10,630 nt of DNA from JBCCRV01 sp047619315 (GCA_047619315.1 JBLHKB010000213.1:1-10630), one strand, 5' to 3'; positions 1 through 7,977 are shown, counted from the stretch's first letter. The notes: a model not told the origin generated them from the letters alone. Translations and numbers: made by a program.

Positions 1-1380
1 CTCTCGAGGGCTGTTGGCGTGGGTCGTGGTCATCGAGCCCTCATGACCCGTGTTCATGGCCTGAAGCATATCGAGTGCTTCACCACCACGGCATTCGCCG
101 ACGATTATTCGGTCAGGACGCATACGCAGCGCGTTCTTCACGAGCGAACGAATGCTGTACTCGCCTTTGCCTTCCATGTTGGCAGGACGTGTCTCCAAGG
201 AAACAACGTGAGGCTGTTCAAGCCTGAGCTCCGCGGCATCCTCGATGGTGACGATTCGTTCGTCCCCAGGGATCGAGCAGGAGAGCACGTTGAGCAGAGT
301 TGTCTTTCCACTACCCGTACCACCAGAGATGATGATGTTCTTTCGAACCCGCACGGAGCGATCGAGGAAATTCGCCATTCGGTCCGTCATGCTGCCGAAG
401 CGCACGAGGTCCTGAATCGACAGTGGGTTCTTCTGGAACTTACGAATCGTGATGCAGGCGCCATTGATCGCCAGCGGGCGAATCACTGCGTTCACACGTG
501 AACCATCTTTGAGACGCGCATCCACCAAGGGAGTCGATTCATCGATACGACGACCAAGTGGAGTCACGATTCGCTCGATGACAGCGCGCGCGGACTCGTC
601 ATCCGTAAAGCGGAGGTCCGTCGCGTAAATCTTGCCGGCCTTCTCGCAGTAGATCTTGAAGGGGTGCACGACCATGATCTCGCTGACGTCTTCGTCTGCA
701 AGAAGTCGCTCAAGGGGTCCAAGACCCAAAGCTTCGTCGGCCATTTCTCGAGCGAAGGCGTCACGATCAACACCCATCGGGATGTCGTGCTGGAGCTGCG
801 TGATGATTCGCTCGAGTGCCGCCGTCACGCGCGGACGCATGGATTCATCATCCATCTGAGTTCGGTCGAGGCTCGCCAGATCAAGATGGTCGAGGAGCAT
901 GCGGTGAACTCGTCGGCGAAGCTCTCCGCGGATCACCGAGGTGGTACCCGCTAGGCGGAGAATCTCTTCTTCATGGACCTGAGGCTGAACCATGGACGGT
1001 GGGTTCGTAGGTCTAGCCGGTGCACCCGCCGGGGGAGGAGGCGGAGGAACAGGAACGGCCACCGACGCCTGGGGTGGTTCATCCAGCCGTCGCAGGTGAA
1101 CAATATACGGCCCAATCCGCAGGGGGATATTGGGTGGCGTGTCCACCTTGGAGCTCTTGACCCGCTGGTTGCCCATGAGCGTGCCGTTTGCGCTCTGGTC
1201 CGTGATCTTAAAGCCACGAGCGGAGGGCTCGATCACGATGTGACGACGACTTACTTCCGGGGAGGGAAGCACGACGTGGCAACTCGGATCTCGCCCTACA
1301 ACTATCGGTCCGTTGGATCGGATCGGTAGCTCTTCGACCTTCCCATCGGGAGTTTGGATGCAGAGAAGAACGCCGGTCAT
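1..1380 (-). CDS. cpaF: FHA domain-fused Tad pilus assembly ATPase CpaF/TadA (3' end outside window)
   Basis: This is the cytoplasmic AAA-type secretion ATPase that powers Flp pilus assembly, here with an N-terminal FHA (phosphothreonine-binding) domain. The 460 residues visible read continuously from ATG at 1380 to the window edge. FHA signatures lie at about residues 5-97: G29-R30, S44-R45-R46-H47 and N65-G66-T67. A proline-rich linker follows (about 102-135, with six consecutive prolines), then a helical region and the CpaF core. The core has Walker A GGTGSGKTT (353-361, K359), an Asp box IEDAAEL (379-385), Walker B RPDRIIVGECRGGE (421-434, E429) and a His box GHEGSMTTTHANSPRE (445-460), where the window ends. 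All catalytic motifs are intact. The start lies 10 nt after the cpaC stop with no good Shine-Dalgarno, so translational coupling is likely. The family call is very secure. The regulatory role of the FHA domain is inferred. Confidence 0.96.
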   Translation of the reverse strand, partial: MTGVLLCIQTPDGKVEELPIRSNGPIVVGRDPSCHVVLPSPEVSRRHIVIEPSARGFKITDQSANGTLMGNQRVKSSKVDTPPNIPLRIGPYIVHLRRLDEPPQASVAVPVPPPPPPAGAPARPTNPPSMVQPQVHEEEILRLAGTTSVIRGELRRRVHRMLLDHLDLASLDRTQMDDESMRPRVTAALERIITQLQHDIPMGVDRDAFAREMADEALGLGPLERLLADEDVSEIMVVHPFKIYCEKAGKIYATDLRFTDDESARAVIERIVTPLGRRIDESTPLVDARLKDGSRVNAVIRPLAINGACITIRKFQKNPLSIQDLVRFGSMTDRMANFLDRSVRVRKNIIISGGTGSGKTTLLNVLSCSIPGDERIVTIEDAAELRLEQPHVVSLETRPANMEGKGEYSIRSLVKNALRMRPDRIIVGECRGGEALDMLQAMNTGHEGSMTTTHANSPRE

Positions 1381-1390
1381 GAGAATGCCG

Positions 1391-2515
1391 TCAGTTGGCT
1401 CCTGGTACCGTAGGCTGATCGTTGAGGTCGACTTCATCGACCCCACCACTGAAGTCATCGTAGGAGCGCATGGCCTCTTCGATGCGGTTACGGCGACGAA
1501 GGGGGACTGCGTCTGCGACGCTTGGGACCACAAACATCAGGCCCTCGGACTCTTCAAAGCGTCGTGAGTGCGAGCCAAAGAGCGCACCAAGAACAGGAAT
1601 CTGACTAAGGCCAGGGAGACCAGAGCGAGCACGATTTTCGGAGCGAGCCACGAAGCCCGCGAGGACGATCGACTGGCCGAGCTCGAGGTTCACAAGGGTA
1701 TCGATATTCGTGATCGTTCGGCCTGGGACGCCGGAACCACCGTCACCGGTGAGGTCCGAAACACTTGCGGTGATCCGAAGTTCGACGCGGCCAGTGTCCG
1801 CGTCATAGCGTGGCTTACAAGCGATATCGGTCCCGAACTCGATCCGCACAAGCTGAGTGCCGAGCGTGTTCTGCGTCACGATGTTGCGCTCGCCACCGGC
1901 GCGGAAGGTTGCCTCCGTGTTGTTGGCGGTGATGAGCGTGCCCTGTCGGTAGAGACGCGCCCAGCCATTGCTCTGCGCGATATCGATACGTGGGAGGAAC
2001 GAAAGCGCGGAGAGCTGGAATGTGGTCGAGGTGTCTCCGCCTGTTGCACCCGTCAGGTTCAAGTTGAACGAGCTCGAGCCGTTTGCGTCCGCGCCGATGA
2101 CCGATGGGAAGGCGATGCCGATGGCGTGGGAGTAGCTGTCGCTGAGCTGAACAAAGTAGAGGTCGAGACGAATGTTCTCGCGCACGTTGACGGCGCTCGG
2201 GTCGGCGGCCTCGGGGTCGCCGCTTGCGACGGTGATGCGATGCTGGACCTGAGTGCCATCGCGCATGATCAAAAGCAGGGAGGCTGTACCAGCGGACTGA
2301 GCGACGATGACGAATCGTGATTCGTCGCGAGTAAGTCGGACATCGATGGTGTTGCTTCGGCCGCCCACGGAATAAGAAGCAACGCCGGCAGCGCCGAGCG
2401 TTGTCTGCTCGCCGATGTCCATGGAAAGCGCTTCCCCCTCTTCTTGAGCGTAGGCGGGTGCAACAACCAGGATGAGAAGAGCACTCAGAAGTGCTGTAAG
2501 AGACTTACTGAACAT
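1391..2515 (-). CDS. cpaC: Tad pilus outer-membrane secretin CpaC/RcpA
   Basis: Outer-membrane secretin channel through which the Flp pilus exits. The protein is 374 residues from ATG 2515. It has a signal peptide (hydrophobic 5-20, cleavage likely after AYA at 23), a pilus-formation N-terminal domain (about 28-97), and a secretin domain (about 112-335) ending in the diagnostic SGLPGLSQIPVLGALFGS (298-315). The segment around ATFRAGGER (202-210) and IEFGTDI (225-231) fits the conserved secretin core. An in-frame start exists at 2605, but it would bury the signal peptide behind 30 extra residues. ATG 2515 has an AGGGA ribosome site 7 nt upstream and overlaps the cpaB end by 11 nt. The protein is short for CpaC, which is usually about 450 residues or more, so it seems a compact form with a reduced periplasmic part. 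The acidic tail after 350 is not part of the secretin fold. Confidence 0.94.
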   Translation of the reverse strand: MFSKSLTALLSALLILVVAPAYAQEEGEALSMDIGEQTTLGAAGVASYSVGGRSNTIDVRLTRDESRFVIVAQSAGTASLLLIMRDGTQVQHRITVASGDPEAADPSAVNVRENIRLDLYFVQLSDSYSHAIGIAFPSVIGADANGSSSFNLNLTGATGGDTSTTFQLSALSFLPRIDIAQSNGWARLYRQGTLITANNTEATFRAGGERNIVTQNTLGTQLVRIEFGTDIACKPRYDADTGRVELRITASVSDLTGDGGSGVPGRTITNIDTLVNLELGQSIVLAGFVARSENRARSGLPGLSQIPVLGALFGSHSRRFEESEGLMFVVPSVADAVPLRRRNRIEEAMRSYDDFSGGVDEVDLNDQPTVPGAN

Positions 2516-3284
2516 TTTCGATTCCCTGAGTCGTGCGGCGCCGTGTGCGCTGAACCTGCTGTCGTTGAGCCGGCTCAATAAGATGTGAGTTGGTGACGTC
2601 TTCAAGACCTTCGACGATCTGAATATCCGTTGGATTTCGTAACGTGAGTTCGATGTCGCCGCTTGTCATCGCATGCGTAAGAAGGGCTGCTTGCTCAATG
2701 GTCACACCAACGCTGACGTCACTTTGACGCTCAGTGCTCTGGTCAACGCCTTGGCCGCCGGTGTCTTGACCGACAGCGAGAACAAGGATGTTCTGGAGGA
2801 GAGAGATCGTGATCTGCCCATCCTCTTCGGCGCCAGGTCGGGTGCCGGTGTAGAGCAGGTCGACTCGGTCCCCAGGTCGAAGCAACGTCACAAGCGCATC
2901 GCGTCGGTCCACCTGGATGGTGATGGCGCGCATGCCCCGACGAAGAAGCTCCGAGAGGTCTCGGCGTCCTTCCACAGCTGTCGCGAGATCGGTCCAGAGA
3001 AGAGCCTGGTTAGCGCGCAGACCGTGAGCGGCGCGGATACCAAGAATTCGATCTTGGTCCGCCGCGCGAACATGTCGGTCTTCCACGTAAGCCGTGGGCA
3101 TTTGGCGGATAGCCAACGACTCCGCGGTAACCGGTTGTCCAAGAGGAAGGTCCTGGCGAACCATTAGAATTTCGACCGGGGCACCGCCAGATGCTTCGGC
3201 TTCGTATCGTCGCATGTAGAAGAACAAAAGGACGAAGCCAGTGATGGCAACGAAGACCCCGGCGAGCAAAGCTTTGTGGTTCAT
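2505..3284 (-). CDS. cpaB: Flp pilus assembly protein CpaB/RcpC
   Basis: Periplasmic partner of the Tad secretin, anchored at the inner membrane by one N-terminal helix. The protein has 259 residues. A transmembrane segment (about 5-23) is followed by RRY, then a SAF-type domain with VRQDLPLGQPVTAESL (42-57) and GLRANQAL (88-95). The CpaB/RcpC domain follows, with RAITIQVD (119-126), LRPGDRVDLLYT (135-146) and LQNILVLAVG (163-172). The C-terminal tail (about 240-259) is rich in Gln and Arg. The ATG at 3284 is preceded by GAGGTGA, a good Shine-Dalgarno. The gene lies immediately before cpaC and overlaps it, the usual cpaB-cpaC order. A 65-nt gap separates it from the gene upstream. The family assignment is firm. 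Any binding of peptidoglycan or another ligand by the SAF fold is general family knowledge, not shown here. Confidence 0.93.
   Translation of the reverse strand: MNHKALLAGVFVAITGFVLLFFYMRRYEAEASGGAPVEILMVRQDLPLGQPVTAESLAIRQMPTAYVEDRHVRAADQDRILGIRAAHGLRANQALLWTDLATAVEGRRDLSELLRRGMRAITIQVDRRDALVTLLRPGDRVDLLYTGTRPGAEEDGQITISLLQNILVLAVGQDTGGQGVDQSTERQSDVSVGVTIEQAALLTHAMTSGDIELTLRNPTDIQIVEGLEDVTNSHLIEPAQRQQVQRTRRRTTQGIENVQ
2523..2527 (-). promoter_or_regulatory. Ribosome binding site deciding the cpaC start
   Basis: AGGGA lies 7 nt before ATG 2515, inside the last codons of cpaB. It supports the signal-peptide-proximal start over the longer reading frame beginning at 2605. Confidence 0.7.
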
Positions 3285-3349
3285 GTCACCTCGGGGAGCA
3301 GCCTACCTTAGGACGCTCACCAAGATCCACATGGTTTTTCAGCTAAGGC

Positions 3350-4285
3350 TCAGGACGGCTCGTCGCTCATCATGACGCTCGACACCGTCATACCGTCTTC
3401 GGCATGGATGGAGACGGTCACAAGACGTTCGCCCTTGGCGAAAGTGACGATTCGATTTCCATCGATGCTGATGCGTTCTCCTGCGAGACCTTCTGCGACC
3501 GTCCAGCCCTCTGCAGGGAGACTCTCTTCAAAGTGAGTCGCCACACCGTCGACGTCTTCGCCGGGTGAGGTGTAGATGGTCATGCTGTAGGGCTCACCGG
3601 TCTCGCTCGATGAGAGAAGGCGACGCGATCCCTCGGGACGGGCCACTGGATCCGTGCCTGGAGCGTCACCAACTTCGGGGAACATGTGGTGGAGGTTGAG
3701 GTCGGAATCCGAAAACATGGTGACGTAGAAAGTGCTCTCTTCACCGCGTTCTGCGTACATGTACCGAAGGTTACCTACATCAGCGATGTTTCCCGTGTCG
3801 AGGAAGCGTGTGACGCGGGTGATGATGGAGTCTGCATCTTGCTCTTCTTCGCCCATATCCAGGCAAGAGACATAGCCGCGACTGCCTTCGTTCATCGTGA
3901 GGGTTCCATCGACGGAACTACGGTCGAACTCCGCAAACTCTGGAAGCTGCTCACCAATCTCCGCCATCTGCTGGGCAAGACGACCATCACGCTCTTGGCA
4001 CTTGGCCTCGAAGAACGCGAGGGTCTCCTCCAAAGAGGACGAAACCCAACCTGTTCGCATCTGAATTGCCGCACCGTTAAGTCGCAGTTCCCGCAGGCGA
4101 GACTCTTCGGCTCCCGGGTGGTGCATCATTTCCGAGCCGAGGCCCAGCATGATCTCTTCAACCTCAGCGCGGGCTTCGCGAACGGCGAAAGCCATAGCGA
4201 TTCCGTAGACCACGGCCGCAAACACGATGACCCGGGCGAGTTTCGGGAGCGCCGAGGCGATTCTGCTTTTCAGGTTTTTACGCAT
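3350..4285 (-). CDS. Unrecognised exported protein of the Tad operon, possibly two related domains
   Basis: I do not recognise the family. The 311-residue product starts with a basic segment, then a hydrophobic helix (about 17-36) ending in REARA/EVEE, which could be a cleaved signal peptide or a membrane anchor. The rest is hydrophilic and acidic, so most of it should be periplasmic. Two stretches look alike in layout: IQMRTGWVSSSLEETLAFFE (74-93) and MTIYTSPGEDVDGVATHFEE (235-254). Each is a beta strand followed by a helix with a Phe-Glu end, which suggests an internal duplication joined by a low-complexity linker (about 204-232). Only two cysteines are seen (96 and 141), both in the first half. 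It starts 9 nt after the upstream tadE-like stop and has only a weak ribosome site, so it is probably translationally coupled. Its place before cpaB-cpaC hints at a role with the secretin, where other Tad loci encode accessory proteins such as RcpB/CpaD or TadD. That is inference only. Confidence 0.8.
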   Translation of the reverse strand: MRKNLKSRIASALPKLARVIVFAAVVYGIAMAFAVREARAEVEEIMLGLGSEMMHHPGAEESRLRELRLNGAAIQMRTGWVSSSLEETLAFFEAKCQERDGRLAQQMAEIGEQLPEFAEFDRSSVDGTLTMNEGSRGYVSCLDMGEEEQDADSIITRVTRFLDTGNIADVGNLRYMYAERGEESTFYVTMFSDSDLNLHHMFPEVGDAPGTDPVARPEGSRRLLSSSETGEPYSMTIYTSPGEDVDGVATHFEESLPAEGWTVAEGLAGERISIDGNRIVTFAKGERLVTVSIHAEDGMTVSSVMMSDEPS

Positions 4286-4294
4286 GTCGACTCA

Positions 4295-4789
4295 CTAACA
4301 GAAGCTGATGAAAGACAGGAAGCTGCCCAGACCGGGCACATTGCAGAGCGCCTCTTTGAGGATCTGCCACAGTGTTTGCCGTTTTGTGTTGCACACGAGT
4401 TGGATGTCCGCGTTCGCGGCACCGCCTGACATAAGGCCCCAGGGCGTGCCGGCGACCTCGTAGTTGACGCTGCTGGCGCCGCTGACGTTTGGACCGAAAA
4501 TGGGTCCGAGAATGTCCATGATCCAGCTGTCGCCGGACAGTCCCTCGCCGGCGGCCTCTCCTTCAGCACAACCATCACCTTCGCAGCCACCACGCTCTAG
4601 AAACGTGCAGCCTGCCATGGAGAGTTCCCATGCACTGCTTCGTGCGTTCATCATCGCCGTGCCGCGAGCGACATTGGCGTTGTAGAGCAGGTGGTAAGAC
4701 CAGATGATGGTGATGAAGACGGGGATCATCACACACGCTTCTGCGTAGGCTGCTCCTCGGCTGCGTCGTTTTCTTTGAAGTCGAAGCAT
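4295..4789 (-). CDS. tadE: Small TadE-like pseudopilin with cysteine-rich C-terminal part
   Basis: TadE-like minor pilin (pseudopilin) candidate of 164 residues. A basic N-terminus (QRKRRSR) precedes G12-AAYAE17, which matches the prepilin peptidase pattern of Gly followed by Glu at +5. The hydrophobic helix (about 18-37) then leads into NANVARGTAMMNARSSAW, typical of TadE-type proteins. The exported part has six cysteines (61, 69, 74, 133, 149, 164), the last being the C-terminal residue, plus C19 in the helix. The frame stays open upstream to 5101, but that part is antisense-style readthrough of the upstream gene. ATG 4789 has AAGGA 7 nt upstream and starts just after the upstream stop, so it is chosen. 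It is the second TadE-type gene in the operon. The role as a pseudopilin is inferred from the motif and context. Confidence 0.82.
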   Translation of the reverse strand: MLRLQRKRRSRGAAYAEACVMIPVFITIIWSYHLLYNANVARGTAMMNARSSAWELSMAGCTFLERGGCEGDGCAEGEAAGEGLSGDSWIMDILGPIFGPNVSGASSVNYEVAGTPWGLMSGGAANADIQLVCNTKRQTLWQILKEALCNVPGLGSFLSFISFC

Positions 4790-4796
4790 CGTGAGT

Positions 4797-4801
4797 TCCT
4801 T
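4797..4801 (-). promoter_or_regulatory. Ribosome binding site of the small tadE-like gene
   Basis: AAGGA overlaps the TAA stop of the tadG-like gene and lies 7 nt before ATG 4789. It fixes the start of the small tadE-like gene and suggests coupled translation. Confidence 0.65.
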
Positions 4802-7073
4802 AGTGAATGAAGACCGCGTCGAACCAGCCGCTGATTCCGCTACCGATGCCACCAGAGTCGCTGCTGTCGGAAACGGAGCTCGCTGCAGTTCCTGGGTCAC
4901 TGAAGTGGATGCGTCGCATTCGTGATGTCCAGGCCATATCCCACATCCATTCACGCTCGTCGCCATGCTCGTTGTAGAAGCCCTCGCAGTGACTGCCGTC
5001 TCCACCGTTGCAGTTCTCGTCCTGGTCCCAGAAGAACTCGGCCTGGCTGAGGCTGAATCGGCCAACGACGTGAGCTGCATCCCAAATACCGATGTGGGCA
5101 CTTGGGTCCGGGATTGTGACGCCGCCCATGCCGCGCTGTCCCTCGCCGCTCCAGGTCGCTACGCGAGTTCCCTGGTCTGCGTTGCTCGATTGTTCTCGAC
5201 CCACGGCTGCACCGCGAATCTGGAACTCTTCAGCGCCGTGGAAGATGGGGTCTCCATCAGTAGCGCAGCCTGTTGAGAAGAACGCACCTCGGCCTGTCAA
5301 TTCGCAGACACGCTGTGGAGGCTTCCAGTCACCGGATTCAGCGGCTGTTTCGCCACCGAAGCCAACATCGATCGGCAAAGCTTCCTCGACGATGCAGTTG
5401 GACACGAGCCGGATCTCACGGCGGTAGTTGTAGGGGTTCCCGCCGAGATCCGCCAAAGCGGCGTCGAAGTTAGCTGGAAGGTTGTTGCAAATCGGGTGAC
5501 CCGGGTCTGCGCCGTCCAGTATCCCACCCGCTGTCGGGAGAACCGAGTTCCAGTTCGCGGGCAGCGGGTCATGACGACAGGATGCTGCAAACGCCTGAGT
5601 ACCAGCGCCTCCTGCTTGCCAAGCCATGCCTGCGCCACAGACGCTCGATGCACGGTCAGCGCCATGACCACTCCAGTTGCGTAGGTCGTTGCTCAGGTCG
5701 TTCGGGTGGACCGCTGTCGCGTTCCAAGTGCACTCTGCTGCGGCTGCACCGGGTAGTGAGGTCCGGAAGTACATAATGTAACGTTCCTCTGTGCTCCACA
5801 TCACGTCATTACTACCGCGGCAGGAGCCGGTTGCCTCTTGGACGCGCGAGATGCATCCCGGCTGAATCGTTGTCTGCAGGACACGAGCGCCTTGTCGCAA
5901 GGCTCCGGTGTCATCTCCAGGAACCTGCTCGCCGCGATGAACCGGGTAGGTCGTTCCGCGGTCGTCGTCGTAGCAACCCTGCCAACGTCGAACCGCCACG
6001 TTGCACCAAGCGTCGCCCTCATGGGTGGTGGCGCTGCGGTTGATCTGCGTCGGGGGACAGTAGGCTGGCCCGTTGATGGCGATTTCCTGAGTCGCTTCAT
6101 GACAAGCGTTGTTCAAGAAGGTGCCACAGGCATCACTGGTCACATCGTCACACGATGCTGGGCATGAGCCCGCTACAGGGTTGCACTGGGTTTCACAAGC
6201 CGTTGAGCTTGCTGATGAGGGCTTCGATCTCTCCACTGTATAGGCTGGGGGATCAGGTGCAGCAGGGCCGCCACAGAAGTAGGCCGAGAAGGAGTCGTAA
6301 ATCGCTCGAGCTCCGCTGCGGATCCAGCTTGCAACGCGACCACCGATGATCGGAATTCGCTCAAAGGGTGAGGCGATGAGACGGACTGCTAGCTGTGCAC
6401 CTCGGTCGCAGGTTTCCCTGAATATGTGATTCTCGACGGGCAAGGCCGCATAGAGCGGGAACACTAAGCCCGCGGTTGCCGGAGAATCCGACACACCTCT
6501 GCTTCCTGACATCAGGTAGATGGCGCGTCCTTGTCCAACTACCGGCCATGCAAACTTGATGGCCACCTGCGCGATGTGACAGACGTTGATGATCCCCTTC
6601 GCGATGGGCTCAAAAGCGTCCGCGACCCGGCCAATCGCCGTACGGAGTGTGTTGAGGAACGCGACGGCAGGAGCTGTACAACCGAAACAGAGCGCGCCAA
6701 TCGCAGCTGCGATGCCCATGGCGATGGTTACAACCACCTCGATCACTTTGAGCGAGAGGAGGATGGCCATGATGGCGGCCATAATCATGTTCAACATGAC
6801 GATCAGGTTCATGCCGCGGGCGTTAACGACAGCAGCCGTAAACGAGCCGACATCCGAGGTGTCCTGCATGCGTTCACGGTAGGCGATGGCATCGCCGAGA
6901 CCGACGATGTAGTAGAGCATTCCAACGAGGAACACGGCCATGAACAGGCCGATGACCATCATGGCGCCGCTCTCGTCGTCACGAAGCGATTCTCTGGACG
7001 CGGTCTTGTCGTCGTTGGCCTCGTTCGAGGACAAACCGAGACGGCTCAGAAAGTTGAGGCTACTGATACGCAT
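4800..7073 (-). CDS. tadG: Large cysteine-rich TadG-like pilus assembly protein
   Basis: Membrane-anchored Tad component with a large exported domain, 757 residues from ATG 7073. A frame extension to GTG 7082 is possible but adds only three residues. The N-terminal TadG-like signature is clear: ESGAMMVIGLFMAVFLVGML (34-53), then GDAIAYRERMQDTSDVGSFT, matching the PF13400 pattern of Gly-helix followed by a Gln/Asp-rich turn. Further hydrophobic segments follow at about 88-135. From about residue 270 the protein is soluble and cysteine-rich. A cluster of six cysteines around 293-330 begins CETQC, and about 14 more follow, which suggests disulfide cross-linking outside the cytoplasm. I see no DxSxS MIDAS motif of the von Willebrand A domain found in many TadG proteins. 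The gene overlaps the upstream tadE-like stop by 14 nt. A role as tip adhesin or cell-envelope anchor is inference. Confidence 0.8.
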   Translation of the reverse strand: MRISSLNFLSRLGLSSNEANDDKTASRESLRDDESGAMMVIGLFMAVFLVGMLYYIVGLGDAIAYRERMQDTSDVGSFTAAVVNARGMNLIVMLNMIMAAIMAILLSLKVIEVVVTIAMGIAAAIGALCFGCTAPAVAFLNTLRTAIGRVADAFEPIAKGIINVCHIAQVAIKFAWPVVGQGRAIYLMSGSRGVSDSPATAGLVFPLYAALPVENHIFRETCDRGAQLAVRLIASPFERIPIIGGRVASWIRSGARAIYDSFSAYFCGGPAAPDPPAYTVERSKPSSASSTACETQCNPVAGSCPASCDDVTSDACGTFLNNACHEATQEIAINGPAYCPPTQINRSATTHEGDAWCNVAVRRWQGCYDDDRGTTYPVHRGEQVPGDDTGALRQGARVLQTTIQPGCISRVQEATGSCRGSNDVMWSTEERYIMYFRTSLPGAAAAECTWNATAVHPNDLSNDLRNWSGHGADRASSVCGAGMAWQAGGAGTQAFAASCRHDPLPANWNSVLPTAGGILDGADPGHPICNNLPANFDAALADLGGNPYNYRREIRLVSNCIVEEALPIDVGFGGETAAESGDWKPPQRVCELTGRGAFFSTGCATDGDPIFHGAEEFQIRGAAVGREQSSNADQGTRVATWSGEGQRGMGGVTIPDPSAHIGIWDAAHVVGRFSLSQAEFFWDQDENCNGGDGSHCEGFYNEHGDEREWMWDMAWTSRMRRIHFSDPGTAASSVSDSSDSGGIGSGISGWFDAVFIH

Positions 7074-7902
7074 AAGATGCACCGTGGTAGGTCATTGTGG
7101 TTTCAGCTCGGAGTGCGTAGTAAACGCCGCGACTGGAAGCGAGACCGACGCCAGCGGCAAGGGCCGCGTCCAGTTCAGCCGCGCCTGGGCCAGCGAGGTC
7201 GTTCCAGCCGTCACACATCATCTGTGCCGCGCCTGGAACCATGCAGGGGTAGAGGAAGGTAACGCGTGCTGTGATGCGTCGCGTGGAGCCACGTACGTGG
7301 GTCGCAGGAGTGACGCCGCCGGTGGTCTGAGCATCGCCTCCTGGGCCGACCGGGAACGTGACCGCCATGGCGGCCGCCGTGTATGCGAGGCCGACGGTAA
7401 AGCGGAGCGCGAGCTGACCACCGGTGTTTTCGCCGATGGCATCGAGGATCGATTCCGCAGATTTTCCGCCACCGCCAATAGCAATGCCGCCGGTCCGGAG
7501 CAGATGCTGCGGAGGCGGAGCTAGGGCCAGGAGCGGCAGCGCTGTGGCGAGCCGAATCATGTTGAGGCGCGAGTTGCCCTTCGCGAGGAAGTTTCCAGGG
7601 ATGCGAATCCCAAGGAAGCTGGCGAGGCTAGAGAGCACGTCAGGAATGAGGTCGGAAGACTCCACCTCATCAAACTCAATACGGTTGACGGGGTTGTCGT
7701 TGTAGTTGGCTGGGTCGTCGGGGAGAACCACAACGGCAGAACGCGCCGCTCGATACGACGCGTGTCCAACAACCAACTTTGCTGTGAAGAGCATGCTGGT
7801 TTGAATCAGCACCAAGAACAACATCCAGAGAGGCATGAATACGACGAGAAACTCGACGTAAACTGCTGCTCGATCATCATCCGCCAGCTTTCGGCGTTTC
7901 AT
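7060..7902 (-). CDS. tadE: TadE-like pilus assembly protein (long form)
   Basis: TadE-family pseudopilin-like protein of 280 residues. The N-terminus is MKRRKLADDDRAAVYVEF, and a hydrophobic helix (about 18-40) leads into KLVVGHASYRAARSAVVVL, the usual TadE pattern of Glu at the helix start and an Ala/Arg-rich end. Glu17 is the conserved acidic residue. The residue in the expected pre-cleavage position is Ala12 rather than Gly, so processing by the prepilin peptidase is less certain than for the shorter paralogue at 4295-4789. The exported part is much longer than a standard TadE. It includes a Gly-rich turn (IAIGGGG), hydrophobic patches (about 115-128 and 168-183) and two cysteines in the PCMVPGAAQMMC segment. 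GGAGA 7 nt before ATG 7902 supports the start. A 75-nt gap lies upstream, and the 3' end overlaps the tadG-like gene. Confidence 0.85.
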   Translation of the reverse strand: MKRRKLADDDRAAVYVEFLVVFMPLWMLFLVLIQTSMLFTAKLVVGHASYRAARSAVVVLPDDPANYNDNPVNRIEFDEVESSDLIPDVLSSLASFLGIRIPGNFLAKGNSRLNMIRLATALPLLALAPPPQHLLRTGGIAIGGGGKSAESILDAIGENTGGQLALRFTVGLAYTAAAMAVTFPVGPGGDAQTTGGVTPATHVRGSTRRITARVTFLYPCMVPGAAQMMCDGWNDLAGPGAAELDAALAAGVGLASSRGVYYALRAETTMTYHGASYAYQ

Positions 7903-7977
7903 CGTTTTCTCCGGATTCTTTGGTTTGGTTATGAAATCTTGTTCTGGAGGCGACGGTTTTACGAAAAGTGGGCGAGC

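Noticed and set aside
1568..2320. Long plus-strand open frame of 250 residues opposite cpaC
   Set aside because: It is antisense to a well-supported secretin gene, has no recognisable domain and is rich in charged residues, as expected for a shadow of GC-rich coding DNA.
3306..3348. CCTTAG/CTAAGG inverted repeat in the spacer before cpaB
   Set aside because: The arms are only 6 bp and separated by 31 bases with no T-run, so this may well be chance.
3686..4429. Long plus-strand open frame of 247 residues opposite the unknown exported protein and the small tadE-like gene
   Set aside because: It spans two minus-strand genes and their junction and has no domain, whereas the minus-strand readings have signal or membrane segments and fit the operon.
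4790..5101. N-terminal extension of the small tadE-like frame up to 5101
   Set aside because: It overlaps the C-terminal coding region of the tadG-like gene in another frame and would put about 100 residues before the membrane segment. The ribosome site supports ATG 4789.
6531..7262. Plus-strand open frame of 243 residues opposite the tadG-like start
   Set aside because: It is rich in His, Asp and Arg without domain features. The opposite strand encodes the conserved membrane segments of the TadG-like protein.
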